NCBI RefSeq assembly: GCF_014698305.1
Contig: NZ_JACJST010000004.1
Span: 247,994-311,993, forward strand
Direction: 5' to 3'
Length of the DNA: 64,000 nucleotides
DNA from: Anabaena lutea FACHB-196
GTDB taxonomy: Bacteria; Cyanobacteriota; Cyanobacteriia; Cyanobacteriales; Nostocaceae
Both the position numbers and the translations under genes were made by a program. Below, in pieces: positions 18,893-28,112 of the stretch (position 1 is the stretch's first letter; every line of letters begins with the position of its first letter). The notes under the pieces are model-generated. The model searched no databases. It saw only the letters and a program-made list of their open reading frames with translations, and was not told where the DNA came from.

Positions 18893-19318
18893 ATGCTCAC
18901 CAGCGTTGATCGATTGTTATTTGTCCGGCGCGTCCCTATTTTTAATGAATTGCGAGATGATTTTGTGGTTCGGCTGGCTTCAGTGATGAATGAATTATCA
19001 TATCCTGCTAATTACAGCATCTTTAAACAGGGTGAAGAAGGGCGATCGCTTTATATTGTTGTATCTGGTAAAGTCAAAGTGCATATTGGGGAAACCAAAT
19101 TAGCAGAAGTTGAGCAAGGGAAATACTTTGGAGAAATGGCTGTATTTGATACTCAACCCCGTTCCGCCACCGCTACGACTGTAGATCCTTGTGAATGTTT
19201 AGAACTCACCCAAGAGCAACTTTATGATGCGATTGAAGAAACTCCAGAAATTGCGGTGAATATTATTCGTGAACTATCGCGGATAATTCGCCGACTGAAT
19301 GAAAGTATTAATCATTAG
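18893..19318 (+). CDS. Stand-alone cyclic-nucleotide-binding (CRP-N) domain protein
   Basis: A 141-residue protein consisting of a single cNMP-binding beta-roll. The phosphate-binding cassette is readable as FGEMAVFDTQPRSATATT (about residues 82-99), including the Glu and Arg that contact cyclic nucleotide in functional domains. A helix follows (residues ~110-135), but there is no helix-turn-helix, so it is not a CRP/FNR transcription factor. Likely a sensor subunit acting through protein contacts. The next gene, an HDAC-like hydrolase, follows after 38 bases in the same direction. Confidence 0.8.
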   Translation: MLTSVDRLLFVRRVPIFNELRDDFVVRLASVMNELSYPANYSIFKQGEEGRSLYIVVSGKVKVHIGETKLAEVEQGKYFGEMAVFDTQPRSATATTVDPCECLELTQEQLYDAIEETPEIAVNIIRELSRIIRRLNESINH

Positions 19319-19340
19319 TCATTAGTCATTAGTCATTGGT
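19313..19340. repeat. STRR (TCATTAG)n
   Basis: Four tandem TCATTAG heptamers; the first unit includes the stop codon of the cyclic-nucleotide-binding gene. Confidence 0.75.
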
Positions 19341-19356
19341 CAATCCTTAATTCAAT

Positions 19357-20370
19357 ATGTTTGCCACTTATTTTCATCCGCACACCTGCCAAACCTCTAA
19401 AGCAATTAATTCGATTTCTTTTGTAGGTTATTCATTTCCTCATTACAATCATATCAGACAAGAAATTGCTAAAAAAATCACTATTTATCCAACTTTGCCT
19501 GTTAAGAAAGTTAAATATAGTGAATATCTGCGAGTTCATAGTCATGATTATCTACAAAAGTTGGTTTTCAAGGCATTAGGAAAACCACTTAATGAATCAA
19601 TGCGTTCCTTACCACTTCTGGGTATTGAATGCGAAGGTTTTGAATATTGCCTACCCGGTTATGTATATGGCTTGGGGGGAATATTTGCTGCTATAGATGA
19701 AATAAAAAGAGGACGTTTAGAACGTGCCTACTGTTTTTGTTTAGGAGGACATCATGCACATAGAAACTGGGGACATGGATATTGTTTACTTAACCCTTTA
19801 GCAACAGCAGCAAAATATGCTCAGTCCCAAGGTTTCCATAAAATATTAATTATAGATTGGGATATTCATCATGGAGATGGTACGCAATCAATTTTTAGCT
19901 GTGACGATAATGTTTATTGCATTAGTATCCATACTGCCGTTGATATATATATGTCTAAAGCTTCTAATTTAAGCTATGGGACAACGACAATGGCAGAAAA
20001 AATTGGACATTGTAATATTCCTCTTATTTCTGAGGGAATAACACCAGATATTATTGCAGAAATAGGATTAGATGGGAAGTTTTACCGAAGTCATGAAAGT
20101 TTATCAACCTTCCGTCATGCTTTAGAAAATTTACCCTGGAATCCTGATTTAATTTTCATCTTTTCTGGGTATGACTCACATCGAGATGATTGTGGTAAAG
20201 ACATTACGGATTGGACAAATAGAGACTTTCAAGAATTAACTAAATATGTTTTAGATTTAGCTAAAAAAGTATCCTGTCCAGTTATTTCCAGGCATGGAGG
20301 TGGATATTATACACCTGTGACCATATCAGCAGCATTAAGTCATATAGAAATTTTAGCTAATTATAAATAA
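19357..20370 (+). CDS. Histone-deacetylase-superfamily amidohydrolase
   Basis: A 337-residue arginase/deacetylase-fold enzyme. The tandem His motif GGHHAHRNWGHGYCLLNP (about 128-145), the metal-binding DWDIHHGDGTQ (Asp and His ligands, about 169-179) and the second Asp in SGYDSHRDD (about 271-279) are all intact, so a zinc-dependent deacetylase is expected. Bacterial members hydrolyse acetylated polyamines, acetoin-related substrates or acetyl-lysine; the substrate here is unknown. The closing GGGYY motif (about 314-318) supplies the catalytic Tyr region. Its start at 19357 is the only sensible ATG after the STRR. Confidence 0.88.
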   Translation: MFATYFHPHTCQTSKAINSISFVGYSFPHYNHIRQEIAKKITIYPTLPVKKVKYSEYLRVHSHDYLQKLVFKALGKPLNESMRSLPLLGIECEGFEYCLPGYVYGLGGIFAAIDEIKRGRLERAYCFCLGGHHAHRNWGHGYCLLNPLATAAKYAQSQGFHKILIIDWDIHHGDGTQSIFSCDDNVYCISIHTAVDIYMSKASNLSYGTTTMAEKIGHCNIPLISEGITPDIIAEIGLDGKFYRSHESLSTFRHALENLPWNPDLIFIFSGYDSHRDDCGKDITDWTNRDFQELTKYVLDLAKKVSCPVISRHGGGYYTPVTISAALSHIEILANYK

Positions 20371-20397
20371 CTCTTCAATTATCCTGAAAGAAAAATT

Positions 20398-21786
20398 TTA
20401 TTCACCAAATTTTTGAGCTTGTTGCAGAAACATTTGGGGAATTTCTAAAGTTTCTCCCCAATGTTGATGAATGTATGAAGCATGAACATTAGGTAAACAC
20501 CAACCTTCAAAACCTGTATTTTCCTTACAATCATAACGATATGTATCAAATAAAGGTTGTTGAGAATTAGTAATTAAATGAGAACGATGAAACTCATGTC
20601 CATATATATTTGTTCCGGCATCGAATAAGAAACTATTTTGTAAAGCTACTGCACGACGATATCCTAAAGTTAACTTTTTATCCATTTGTGCTGATGTTGG
20701 TAAAATGCCCACCATTGACCAAGATTTACCTTCAAAATCAATAATATTTTCACATAAATACATCAATCCTCCACATTCAGCAATTGTGGGAATTCCGGCT
20801 AAAATAGCCTTCTTTACTTCTTTAATAACGCTTGTATTAGCAGCTAATTGTTGTGCAAATACTTCGGGAAATCCACCACCAAAATACAGTCCTTGGATAT
20901 TGTTTGGGAATTCTGTATTTTCTAAAGGACTCCAAAAAACTAATTCTGCACCTAATTGTTGCAGTAAATCTAAATTATCTTGATAGTAAAAATTAAAGGC
21001 TTTATCTAGTGCAACTGCGATTCTGATTTGAGATTTGAGATTGGGGATTTGGGATTGGGGAGATTGAGGATTAATAACTGAAATTGGAGATACTTGAAGT
21101 AGTGGTAATAATCTTTGCCAATCAAAGCAATTATCGCCTAAATCTGCCAAGCGATTGACTACATCATTCAATTCTGGTAATTCAGATGTGGGGACTAAAC
21201 CAAGATGACGGTCGGGTATAGTGATGTTATCTTGTCTTCGTAAAACGCCGAGAATCGGTAATTTTAGGGGTTTTAGAGAATCTTTGAGCAGGGATAAATG
21301 GCGATCGCTTCCCACCCGATTCAGAACTAACCCAGCAATTTTAATTCTACTATCCAAAGCACAATAACCATGTGCGATCGCAGCCACCGAACCAGACAAC
21401 CGACTACAATCAATCACCAAAATCACAGGTATGTCTAATAACCGTGCAACGTGCGCTGTACTCGCAAAATCAGTTGGTAATTGATTTTCTTCTCCAGTCC
21501 CCTTCACCCCATCAAATAAACCCATTACCCCCTCAACTAGAGCATATTCGCACCTTGGGGAATGACGATGAAAACATTCTTTTACATAACTTTCCGAAGT
21601 CAGCACAGCGTCTAAATTCCGACAAGCACGACCAGTAACATACTGATGAAACATCGGATCAATATAGTCTGGCCCCACTTTAAAAGATTGTACCTTTGCA
21701 CCACGACGGCACAAAGACGCTAAAAGGGTAAGTGTCACAGTTGTCTTACCCACCCCGCTACGTTCTCCAGCAATAATTATAGACAT
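20398..21786 (-). CDS. cbiA: Cobyrinic acid a,c-diamide synthase
   Basis: A 462-residue CbiA/CobB enzyme that amidates the a and c side chains of cobyrinate using glutamine and ATP in cobalamin synthesis. The N-terminal dethiobiotin-synthase-like ATPase has the P-loop GERSGVGKTTVT at residues 7-18 and FKVGPDYIDP near 36. The class I-type glutaminase half shows GGGFPE near 298 and the nucleophile Cys in AECGGLMYL near 337, with the closing His in HEFHRS. A segment of about 17 residues (238-254, Pro/Gln/Ser rich) between the halves is encoded by short tandem repeat DNA. Its product fits the B12-dependent ribonucleotide reductase in this window. Confidence 0.92.
   Translation of the reverse strand: MSIIIAGERSGVGKTTVTLTLLASLCRRGAKVQSFKVGPDYIDPMFHQYVTGRACRNLDAVLTSESYVKECFHRHSPRCEYALVEGVMGLFDGVKGTGEENQLPTDFASTAHVARLLDIPVILVIDCSRLSGSVAAIAHGYCALDSRIKIAGLVLNRVGSDRHLSLLKDSLKPLKLPILGVLRRQDNITIPDRHLGLVPTSELPELNDVVNRLADLGDNCFDWQRLLPLLQVSPISVINPQSPQSQIPNLKSQIRIAVALDKAFNFYYQDNLDLLQQLGAELVFWSPLENTEFPNNIQGLYFGGGFPEVFAQQLAANTSVIKEVKKAILAGIPTIAECGGLMYLCENIIDFEGKSWSMVGILPTSAQMDKKLTLGYRRAVALQNSFLFDAGTNIYGHEFHRSHLITNSQQPLFDTYRYDCKENTGFEGWCLPNVHASYIHQHWGETLEIPQMFLQQAQKFGE
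21021..21070. repeat. STRR (GATTTGG/GATTGGG-like) inside the cbiA reading frame
   Basis: Degenerate heptamers of the GATTTGA/GATTGGG family occupy about 50 bases of the cbiA linker. The same family is intergenic at 23406-23432 and 24981-25009. The frame stays open across it. Confidence 0.7.
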
Positions 21787-21957
21787 TGGTAATTAGAATT
21801 ATTTCATTGACATTTTTATAGCAGTTTTATCACCAAGCCTGTAGGGGCTGGGTTTCCCTGCCCTCGATTGTATTGTAAATATTGCATCTTTAAGTGAGTT
21901 TTGGAGATACGTTGGAATATCACATTGCACTATTACCCAACGATTAAAAATAAAAAA

Positions 21958-21985
21958 TACCCCCTTACATCACAGAAAGAGGGTA
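21958..21985 (-). terminator. Rho-independent terminator after opcA
   Basis: On the minus strand, TACCCTCTT pairs with AAGGGGGTA (one mismatch) and is followed directly by TTTTTTATTTTT. It lies 38 bases past the opcA stop and should end the fbp-tal-zwf-opcA transcript. Confidence 0.75.
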
Positions 21986-22023
21986 AAAGAGTGAGGAATA
22001 AATTCCCAATTACAAATTATCAA

Positions 22024-23400
22024 TTAGCGATTCTCCAACTTCAAAGTTTGTGCTATCACCGCCAAACTTTCTTCAAAAAGTGCCTCACGACCCCAGCGTT
22101 GTACCTGTTGACTCAACAGCACTTCCGCTTTCTGTTCCGAAAGAGAACTTACCTGTTGAAACAAACCAGCAGACTGAGCGCCACCGTGAGTTTCCATCCG
22201 CATACAACCGCCCGTTTCCGAGCAAATTAAAGTTCCACAATTAGCTTGAGGATTAGTAGAACTCAAACGCAAAGCAATCAAATCACCAACAATGTCACCA
22301 ATATCAGCAATGGGAACACCTGCTAATTCTGCTTCTATTTGTTTTTGGTCTTGAGCCAGGAAACGAACGCGAGTGATATCATAATCACCGGTTTCCTTTG
22401 AATAAGAAACAGCCTGCCATTCCAACCGACTTGCCAACCAACCCAAAAACAGCAAACCTTGAGCAGGGTTGCCCTTTTCGTAATCAATAGCTACACGGTC
22501 AATTTCTCTCAAACCAGCACGACGCTGAGGTGCATCGTAAGCTTCAGCAGTTAACTCTTGCCATGCAGCCAAACGCCGCCAGTTCAAATCAGCTAGAGGT
22601 ACACCCGTTTCTACCAATTCTTGCAAAGTCAATAAATCATCTTCTGGAGTATTAAAGTTGCAAGAATCAACAATCACATTATTACAAACAGCCGCTAACC
22701 TTTTAAACAAAGGGTTATGAGCATCTGGTGTAGCCTTCCACCACAAAAACTTAGGCAAACCACCAATTAACAAAGCGGGAATCATCCCTCCAACTCTTTC
22801 CAAAGCTGCCACTGTCCCTGTGAGAGTAATGTATTCACAGCAAACTAGTGTACTAGAAGATTGCTTTTGAATTGGACAATAGGCGGAAACTTGCGCCTTT
22901 ACCCCCTCATCTTCCCCAGCAATGGGACACAAAGCAATAATGCGGCAAGGGTTACGGAGCGCGATTTCATCAGCAATGGTAGGACTAGTGGCGCTGAAAG
23001 TATAGCCCATAGCCGCGCCATGATTATCTCCCTTTGGTCCGCTGTGCTGCTTTTGGAAGTATTCTTCCCGTAAAACCGTGAGAGTTTCCGGTGTAGCAGT
23101 ACCAGTTTCTGGTAATTCATGCTTTTTTTGTACTTCCCGCAATGCTGCGTCTGTTTGTGGCCCTAAAATGCCATCGATGGGACCGTTGTAAAAGCCTGTT
23201 GCCGCTAACAAATACTGGGTTTCTTCCGGTTCATAAACCACCAAAGTAAATGTCGTAGCCCGGGTTGCCGCAGGCAGTCCACCGTCATCGCCGGTGATAC
23301 CATAACTTTGCCAGATTTGAGTTAATTCCGCTTCTATTTCTGTGAGCGAAACATCCTTAGGTGCTTGCAGTGAAAAAATCGTCGGAGCTTGTGTAGCCAT
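22024..23400 (-). CDS. opcA: Glucose-6-phosphate dehydrogenase assembly/activator protein OpcA
   Basis: A 458-residue OpcA, the cyanobacterial protein that activates and assembles glucose-6-phosphate dehydrogenase and links it to redox state. It is the last gene of the pentose phosphate block, 43 bases after zwf. The C-terminal two-thirds (from about residue 150) is the OpcA domain. Residues ~58-110 (ATGFYNGPIDGILGPQTDAAL) form a peptidoglycan-binding-1-like module, an addition near the N-terminus that OpcA proteins outside cyanobacteria lack as far as I recall. Several Cys residues in the core could be redox sensitive. The ATG at 23400 opens a sensible N-terminus. Confidence 0.93.
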   Translation of the reverse strand: MATQAPTIFSLQAPKDVSLTEIEAELTQIWQSYGITGDDGGLPAATRATTFTLVVYEPEETQYLLAATGFYNGPIDGILGPQTDAALREVQKKHELPETGTATPETLTVLREEYFQKQHSGPKGDNHGAAMGYTFSATSPTIADEIALRNPCRIIALCPIAGEDEGVKAQVSAYCPIQKQSSSTLVCCEYITLTGTVAALERVGGMIPALLIGGLPKFLWWKATPDAHNPLFKRLAAVCNNVIVDSCNFNTPEDDLLTLQELVETGVPLADLNWRRLAAWQELTAEAYDAPQRRAGLREIDRVAIDYEKGNPAQGLLFLGWLASRLEWQAVSYSKETGDYDITRVRFLAQDQKQIEAELAGVPIADIGDIVGDLIALRLSSTNPQANCGTLICSETGGCMRMETHGGAQSAGLFQQVSSLSEQKAEVLLSQQVQRWGREALFEESLAVIAQTLKLENR

Positions 23401-23405
23401 AGTCT

Positions 23406-23432
23406 ATTTTGGATTTTGGATTTTGGATTTTG
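23406..23432. repeat. STRR (GGATTTT)n between zwf and opcA
   Basis: About four GGATTTT heptamers fill most of the zwf-opcA spacer. Confidence 0.75.
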
Positions 23433-23443
23433 ATCTAAAATTT

Positions 23444-24973
23444 CTAGAGTCTGCGCCAGCGGCGACCATCTTGGTTAATCAAGAATTCTGCTTCTGCTGG
23501 TTCCCAAGTACCAGCTTCGTACTGGGGAACAGTGGTGGGATCTGCCGGTGCGTCCCACACGGAAAGGGCTGGTGTGACTACTTGCCAAGCTGCTTCCACT
23601 TCGTCTGCCCGTGTGAAGAGTGTTTGGTCGCCCATCATACAATCGAGGAACAGGCGATCATAGGCATCAGAAGTAGCTTGGATACCAAAGGAACCATAAC
23701 TAAAGTCCATATCAACGGCACGAGTGCGGAATTCTGCCCCTGGCATTTTCACATCAAAGCGCAGGGAAATGCCCTCATTCGGCTGAATTCGCATTGTCAA
23801 AATGTTGGCGTTGGTCTGTTGAGCAGCGGAAGTAAACATTTTGGAAGGAACTTCGCGGAAGTGAATGGAAATTTCGCTCACCTTTTTTGGCATCCGCTTC
23901 CCTGTTCTGAGGTAGAAAGGAACACCTTTCCAGCGCCAGTTATCCACCATGAACTTCATTGCTACATAGGTGGGTGTTGTTGAGTTAGGATCAACTCCCG
24001 GTTCTTGCCGATACCCCTCAACTGGTTGTCCTTTCATCCAGCCGGCGCTATATTGCCCGCGAATTGCCGAACGTGAGAGATTATGAATATCAGCTAGACG
24101 AGTAGCCTGTAGTACTTTAACTTTTTCTGTGCGGATACTGTCAGCATCCATTGAATTGGGTGCTTCCATTGCTGTTAAGCAATAAAGTTGCATCAGGTGA
24201 TTTTGCAACATATCCCGCAGTGCGCCGGCGCTTTCATAGTAACCAGCCCGGTCTTCTACTCCGACGGTTTCCGCTACGGTAATTTGTACGTGGTCAACAA
24301 ATTGTCGATTCCACAAAGGTTCAAAAATGGCGTTAGCAAAACGGAACACCAGCAAGTTTTGAACTGTTTCTTTACCTAAGTAATGGTCAATGCGGTAGAC
24401 TTGGTTTTCTTTACAATATTTCTGCACTATTTGGTTAAGACTTTGGGCAGAAGCCAAGTCCCGACCAAAGGGTTTTTCAATTACCAGTCGATGTTTGTAA
24501 GGATCTTCTAGCATTCCCCCTCCCCCTAGCTGTTTGATAGCTTCAGGAAAGAAGTTGGGGGCAACGGAAAGGTAGAACATTCGGTTTCCCCTTGTTCCCC
24601 GTTTCTCGTCTAATTCACTTAATAAGGTTTTTAGTTTTTGGTAACTTTCCGGGTCGTCTATATTCCCAGGACAGTAGAATAGACCTTGAGAAAAGTCTTG
24701 CCACAGTTCCCCTAGTTCGACACTACTATGAGCTTCTTCCATGCCCTTCTGCATTTGTTCACGGAAGTATTCATGGCTCCATTCTCGACGTGCTACACCG
24801 ACAATGGTGGTTTCTGGCGGAATACGTCTTTCTCTCCGTAATTTGTACAGTGCTGGTACTAGTTTGCGCCAGGTAAGATCCCCGGAAGCGCCAAAGATAA
24901 CTATAATTTGGGGTTCGGGCATCCCTTGCTGTTGTAGACCAACGCGTAGGGGATTTTCTAGCAGACTGACCAT
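23444..24973 (-). CDS. zwf: Glucose-6-phosphate 1-dehydrogenase
   Basis: A 509-residue enzyme catalysing the first step of the oxidative pentose phosphate pathway, glucose 6-phosphate to 6-phosphogluconolactone with NADP reduction. The nucleotide-binding [10 protein letters not shown] is at residues 28-37 and the active-site signature [13 protein letters not shown] near 194-206 holds the catalytic His and Lys. Length is normal. In heterocystous cyanobacteria this enzyme is the main NADPH source for nitrogen fixation. Third gene of the block after fbp and tal; activity depends on OpcA encoded next. Confidence 0.96.
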   Translation of the reverse strand: MVSLLENPLRVGLQQQGMPEPQIIVIFGASGDLTWRKLVPALYKLRRERRIPPETTIVGVARREWSHEYFREQMQKGMEEAHSSVELGELWQDFSQGLFYCPGNIDDPESYQKLKTLLSELDEKRGTRGNRMFYLSVAPNFFPEAIKQLGGGGMLEDPYKHRLVIEKPFGRDLASAQSLNQIVQKYCKENQVYRIDHYLGKETVQNLLVFRFANAIFEPLWNRQFVDHVQITVAETVGVEDRAGYYESAGALRDMLQNHLMQLYCLTAMEAPNSMDADSIRTEKVKVLQATRLADIHNLSRSAIRGQYSAGWMKGQPVEGYRQEPGVDPNSTTPTYVAMKFMVDNWRWKGVPFYLRTGKRMPKKVSEISIHFREVPSKMFTSAAQQTNANILTMRIQPNEGISLRFDVKMPGAEFRTRAVDMDFSYGSFGIQATSDAYDRLFLDCMMGDQTLFTRADEVEAAWQVVTPALSVWDAPADPTTVPQYEAGTWEPAEAEFLINQDGRRWRRL

Positions 24974-24980
24974 AGAATTT

Positions 24981-25104
24981 TAGATTTTGGATTTTGGATT
25001 TTGGATTTAGGGAAAGGTGACAGGTGACAGGTGACAGGTGACAGGTGACAGGTAATTCCTCCCCATCTCCCCATCTTCCCATCTCCCCATCTCCCCATCT
25101 CCCC
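24981..25104. repeat. Three successive STRR families between tal and zwf
   Basis: GGATTTT heptamers (24981-25009), then five GTGACAG heptamers (25015-25053), then CCCCATCT octamers (25058-25104) that end at the tal stop codon. Nearly the whole tal-zwf spacer is repeat DNA. Confidence 0.85.
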
Positions 25105-26249
25105 TATACTGGTGACAATAGCTTGATTTTGCCTTCTAAAGAGTTCATTAGTGACTGGAAGGGCTGGACAAATTTGTCAATACCTTCAACGAGTAATTCG
25201 TCCATTACGGTATTGATGTCAATGTTGATGTCCGCTTCTTTCAAGCTTTCGATGAGGGTGTACGCTTCTTCTACCCTTGTTTCCAGGCGATCGCTCACAT
25301 CGCAATGGTCGGCACAAGCTTTTATTGTTGCTGGTGGTAGGGTGTTAACTGTGTCTTTGCCAATTAGTTCGTTGACATACATGACATCGTTGTAACTGGG
25401 ATCTTTGGTGCTGGTGCTGGCCCATAGTAACCGCTGTACTTTTGCGCCTTTTGCTGCTAAGGCTTGCCAAGCATCAGTGCTGGTGATTTTCTTGTATTCT
25501 TGGTAAGCTATCTTGGCGTTAGCGATCGCAATTTTCCCTTTGATAGCTCGCAACACAGCTTCATGGTTAATGTCATCAACGCCAAGCTGCAATTTCGCAT
25601 CTATCGTACTGTCGATGTTGCTATCAATCCGGCTGAGGAAAAAGCTGGCTACAGAAGCAATTTTGCTAATATCCCTACCTTCACTCACCCGTTTTTCTAA
25701 GCCCCGAATATACGCCCAAGCTGCATTAATGTAACTTTGGACTGCAAACAACAGCGTCACGTTGATATTAATTCCTTCAGCTATTGCTTGTTCTACAGCT
25801 GGTAAACCAGCTTCAGTCCCAGGAATTTTAATCATCACATTTTCTCGCCCAATTTCCTGGAAATATCGACGAGCTTCAGCTATTGTCGCTTGGGTATCAT
25901 GAGCTATAGTTGGTGGGACTTCTATACTCACATAACCATCTAGACCATTCGTGGCTTCATAAACAGGGCGCAAAATATCACAAGCATTGCGGATATCTGC
26001 AAAAACTAGGGATTCATAAATTTTGTATGTCGGTAAACCCTCACGAATTCCAACTTCAATATCGGCATCATAAATGGCATTACCAGTAATTGCTTTTTCA
26101 AAGATGGCGGGGTTGGAGGTAATACCAGAGATTCCTTGATTTTTCACCAAGTTTTCGAGTTCCCCTGATTGAATAATGTCACGGCTCAAATTATCCATCC
26201 AGATACTTTGACCGTATTCTTTTATCTCTAATAAATGATTGGTTGCCAT
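25104..26249 (-). CDS. tal: Transaldolase
   Basis: A 381-residue transaldolase of the long TalB-related subfamily common in cyanobacteria. It exchanges dihydroxyacetone units between sedoheptulose 7-phosphate and glyceraldehyde 3-phosphate. The Schiff-base Lys lies in MIKIPGTEAG (about residue 140), and the N-terminal signature GITSNPAIFEKA is at about 41-52. Second gene of the block, 206 bases after fbp and 130 before zwf. Confidence 0.94.
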   Translation of the reverse strand: MATNHLLEIKEYGQSIWMDNLSRDIIQSGELENLVKNQGISGITSNPAIFEKAITGNAIYDADIEVGIREGLPTYKIYESLVFADIRNACDILRPVYEATNGLDGYVSIEVPPTIAHDTQATIAEARRYFQEIGRENVMIKIPGTEAGLPAVEQAIAEGININVTLLFAVQSYINAAWAYIRGLEKRVSEGRDISKIASVASFFLSRIDSNIDSTIDAKLQLGVDDINHEAVLRAIKGKIAIANAKIAYQEYKKITSTDAWQALAAKGAKVQRLLWASTSTKDPSYNDVMYVNELIGKDTVNTLPPATIKACADHCDVSDRLETRVEEAYTLIESLKEADINIDINTVMDELLVEGIDKFVQPFQSLMNSLEGKIKLLSPV

Positions 26250-26455
26250 AGCTATTTTTTAACTCCTATTCACAGTGTTTTTTGGTGAAGTTCATAAATT
26301 TCCTCAGTTGATGGTGGTTTTTCAATGTGACATCAAACAACTGAGATGAATTTTTCAATTCACATACAAACATTGCTAGTGCTGCATTCCAATCCCAAAT
26401 TACCCATCTTCAGCTTCATTACTGGCATCAGCTAGACGCTTTTTTTCAACTTCGT

Positions 26456-27505
26456 CTAATGACCGTTTTGAATAAAAGATTCGACTTTAGCTACATCCTG
26501 TTTACTACCAATAATTAGAGGTGTGCGTTGATGTAGTTTCTTCGGAACTACGTCCAAAATATCCACTAATCCTGTAGTTGCTTTACCTCCAGCTTGTTCA
26601 ATCACAAATGCTAAAGGTGCAGATTCATAAAGTAGGCGCAATTTACCTTCTGGTTTTTGCAGTGTGCCTGGATAGAGAAACACACCACCTTGTACTAAAA
26701 TTCTATGAATATCACTCACCATCGCGCCACTATAACGAGCGGTATAACCTTCGGTACGATGAACATAGCGAATGTATTCCCTAATGGATTCATCCCACTG
26801 CCAGAAGTTCCCCTCATTAACGCTGTAAACTGAACCGTGGTCAGGAATCTTGATATTTTCTTCTGTGAGAATAAACTCCCCTAAACTGGGATCAAGGGTA
26901 AAGGAGTGAACTCCCTTACCTATAGTATAGACCAGCATCGTGCAGGGGCCGTACAGTATGTATCCAGCGGCAATTTGCTTGTGTCCGTTGGTTAACAGGT
27001 CAGTAGCTTTACCATCGCTATCGTTTCCTTCCTGTTGACGGATGGAGAAAATCGAACCTAAGCTGAGATTAGTATCTGTGTTAGATGAACCATCTATCGG
27101 GTCATAGAGCAAGGTATAACGACCAATAGGGCAGTTTTCCGGGATGTAGTAGGGGTCTTCCATTTCCTCGGAAGCAAGACGACAAACTAAGCCACTTTGC
27201 TTAAATACTGAGATAAATACGTCGTTAGCGTAAACATCCAAATTTTTTACAGATTCTCCCTGGACGTTAACTTCCCCAGTAAATCCGAGAACGCCTTCCA
27301 TTAACCCAGCGTTGCTCATGCGACGCGCCACTAGTTTACCCGCTAAAGCGATGCGATTCATCAGCGCACTTAAATCCTGTGCATCTGCGGAAAAACTTTG
27401 CAATTGCTGAAGTACATGACGGGATAAGGTTGTACAATCACGATCTAGGGCTTTGTCTGTAGCGTAGTTGATCGACAAATCTAAAGATTCTGAGGCTTGA
27501 GCCAT
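26456..27505 (-). CDS. fbp: Fructose-1,6-bisphosphatase, class I
   Basis: A 349-residue class I enzyme that releases inorganic phosphate from fructose 1,6-bisphosphate. The metal-binding [10 protein letters not shown] lies near residues 130-139, preceded by the SEEMED acidic loop, with [19 protein letters not shown] near 277-295. First gene of the fbp-tal-zwf-opcA block, so its upstream region at 27506-28112 probably holds the main operon promoter. A class II (GlpX-type) bifunctional enzyme usually serves the Calvin cycle in cyanobacteria, so this copy likely feeds the dark pentose phosphate cycle. Confidence 0.95.
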   Translation of the reverse strand: MAQASESLDLSINYATDKALDRDCTTLSRHVLQQLQSFSADAQDLSALMNRIALAGKLVARRMSNAGLMEGVLGFTGEVNVQGESVKNLDVYANDVFISVFKQSGLVCRLASEEMEDPYYIPENCPIGRYTLLYDPIDGSSNTDTNLSLGSIFSIRQQEGNDSDGKATDLLTNGHKQIAAGYILYGPCTMLVYTIGKGVHSFTLDPSLGEFILTEENIKIPDHGSVYSVNEGNFWQWDESIREYIRYVHRTEGYTARYSGAMVSDIHRILVQGGVFLYPGTLQKPEGKLRLLYESAPLAFVIEQAGGKATTGLVDILDVVPKKLHQRTPLIIGSKQDVAKVESFIQNGH

Positions 27506-28112
27506 TTTTGTTACTCCCTAGCGTTTTGCAGTTGGGTCAGTTTTATCAATGGCGATTTTTGGTCGCTGTCTTTATCTTAGAAAGGTATTTTGATAACTAA
27601 AGATTGTTTTTAGATAAACTACAGAATTCAAATTTGAGGGTGTAATACCATTTCTGGATGATAGCTTGCGTGGCGTAGCCATAGATAGATGCACTTTATT
27701 TTTCGTTGTAGAGACGTTGTATGCAATGTCTCTACAACATCTTTTTTATCTCACGCAGAGGCGCAGAGTCGCTAAGAGAAATCAAGAACGTCGTCTAAAT
27801 ACATGGAAACTGCTGTATTTTAGGATGCTAAAATTTTACTGGGGATTTGTGGCTTTACGTATTTTCTCTAGCTAACAAATCTATTTATTAGTAATTATAG
27901 ACACTACAAAAAAATATTTTATGTTATGTATAAACTATCTTTTAAGGATTTTACACTCATGGTAAAAATGAATATTTCTACCCCCCCCATAATCGCTAAA
28001 ACCATTGCTGTAGCTAGCTTTGCTTGCGGGGAGGGGACTATGATGTACCTTATAACAAAGGAATCCGCTGTATTTTTCATCTTGTTAATCCTTTAATCCT
28101 GAGAATCCTGAT
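27506..28112. other. Intergenic region upstream of fbp
   Basis: 607 bases. A 24-base dispersed repeat lies at 27660-27683 and a tandem-like CGCAGAGGCGCAGAG repeat at 27757-27770. A 45-codon frame (27959-28096) running through a stretch of eight C residues is judged non-coding. No RNA gene was recognised. Confidence 0.45.
27660..27683 (+). repeat. 24-bp dispersed repeat (copy 1)
   Basis: GATAGCTTGCGTGGCG followed by TAGCCATA. A perfect reverse-complement copy is at 40842-40865. Confidence 0.8.

Noticed and set aside
24981..25104. Possible CRISPR-like array
   Set aside because: The units are contiguous 7-8 bp repeats without spacers, i.e. STRRs.
27666..27875. 69-codon plus-strand frame upstream of fbp
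   Set aside because: It runs through the 24-bp dispersed repeat and the CGCAGAGGCGCAGAG repeat; codon use is not gene-like.
27959..28096. 45-codon plus-strand frame through a run of eight C residues
   Set aside because: No ribosome binding site of note, homopolymer inside, no recognisable protein feature.
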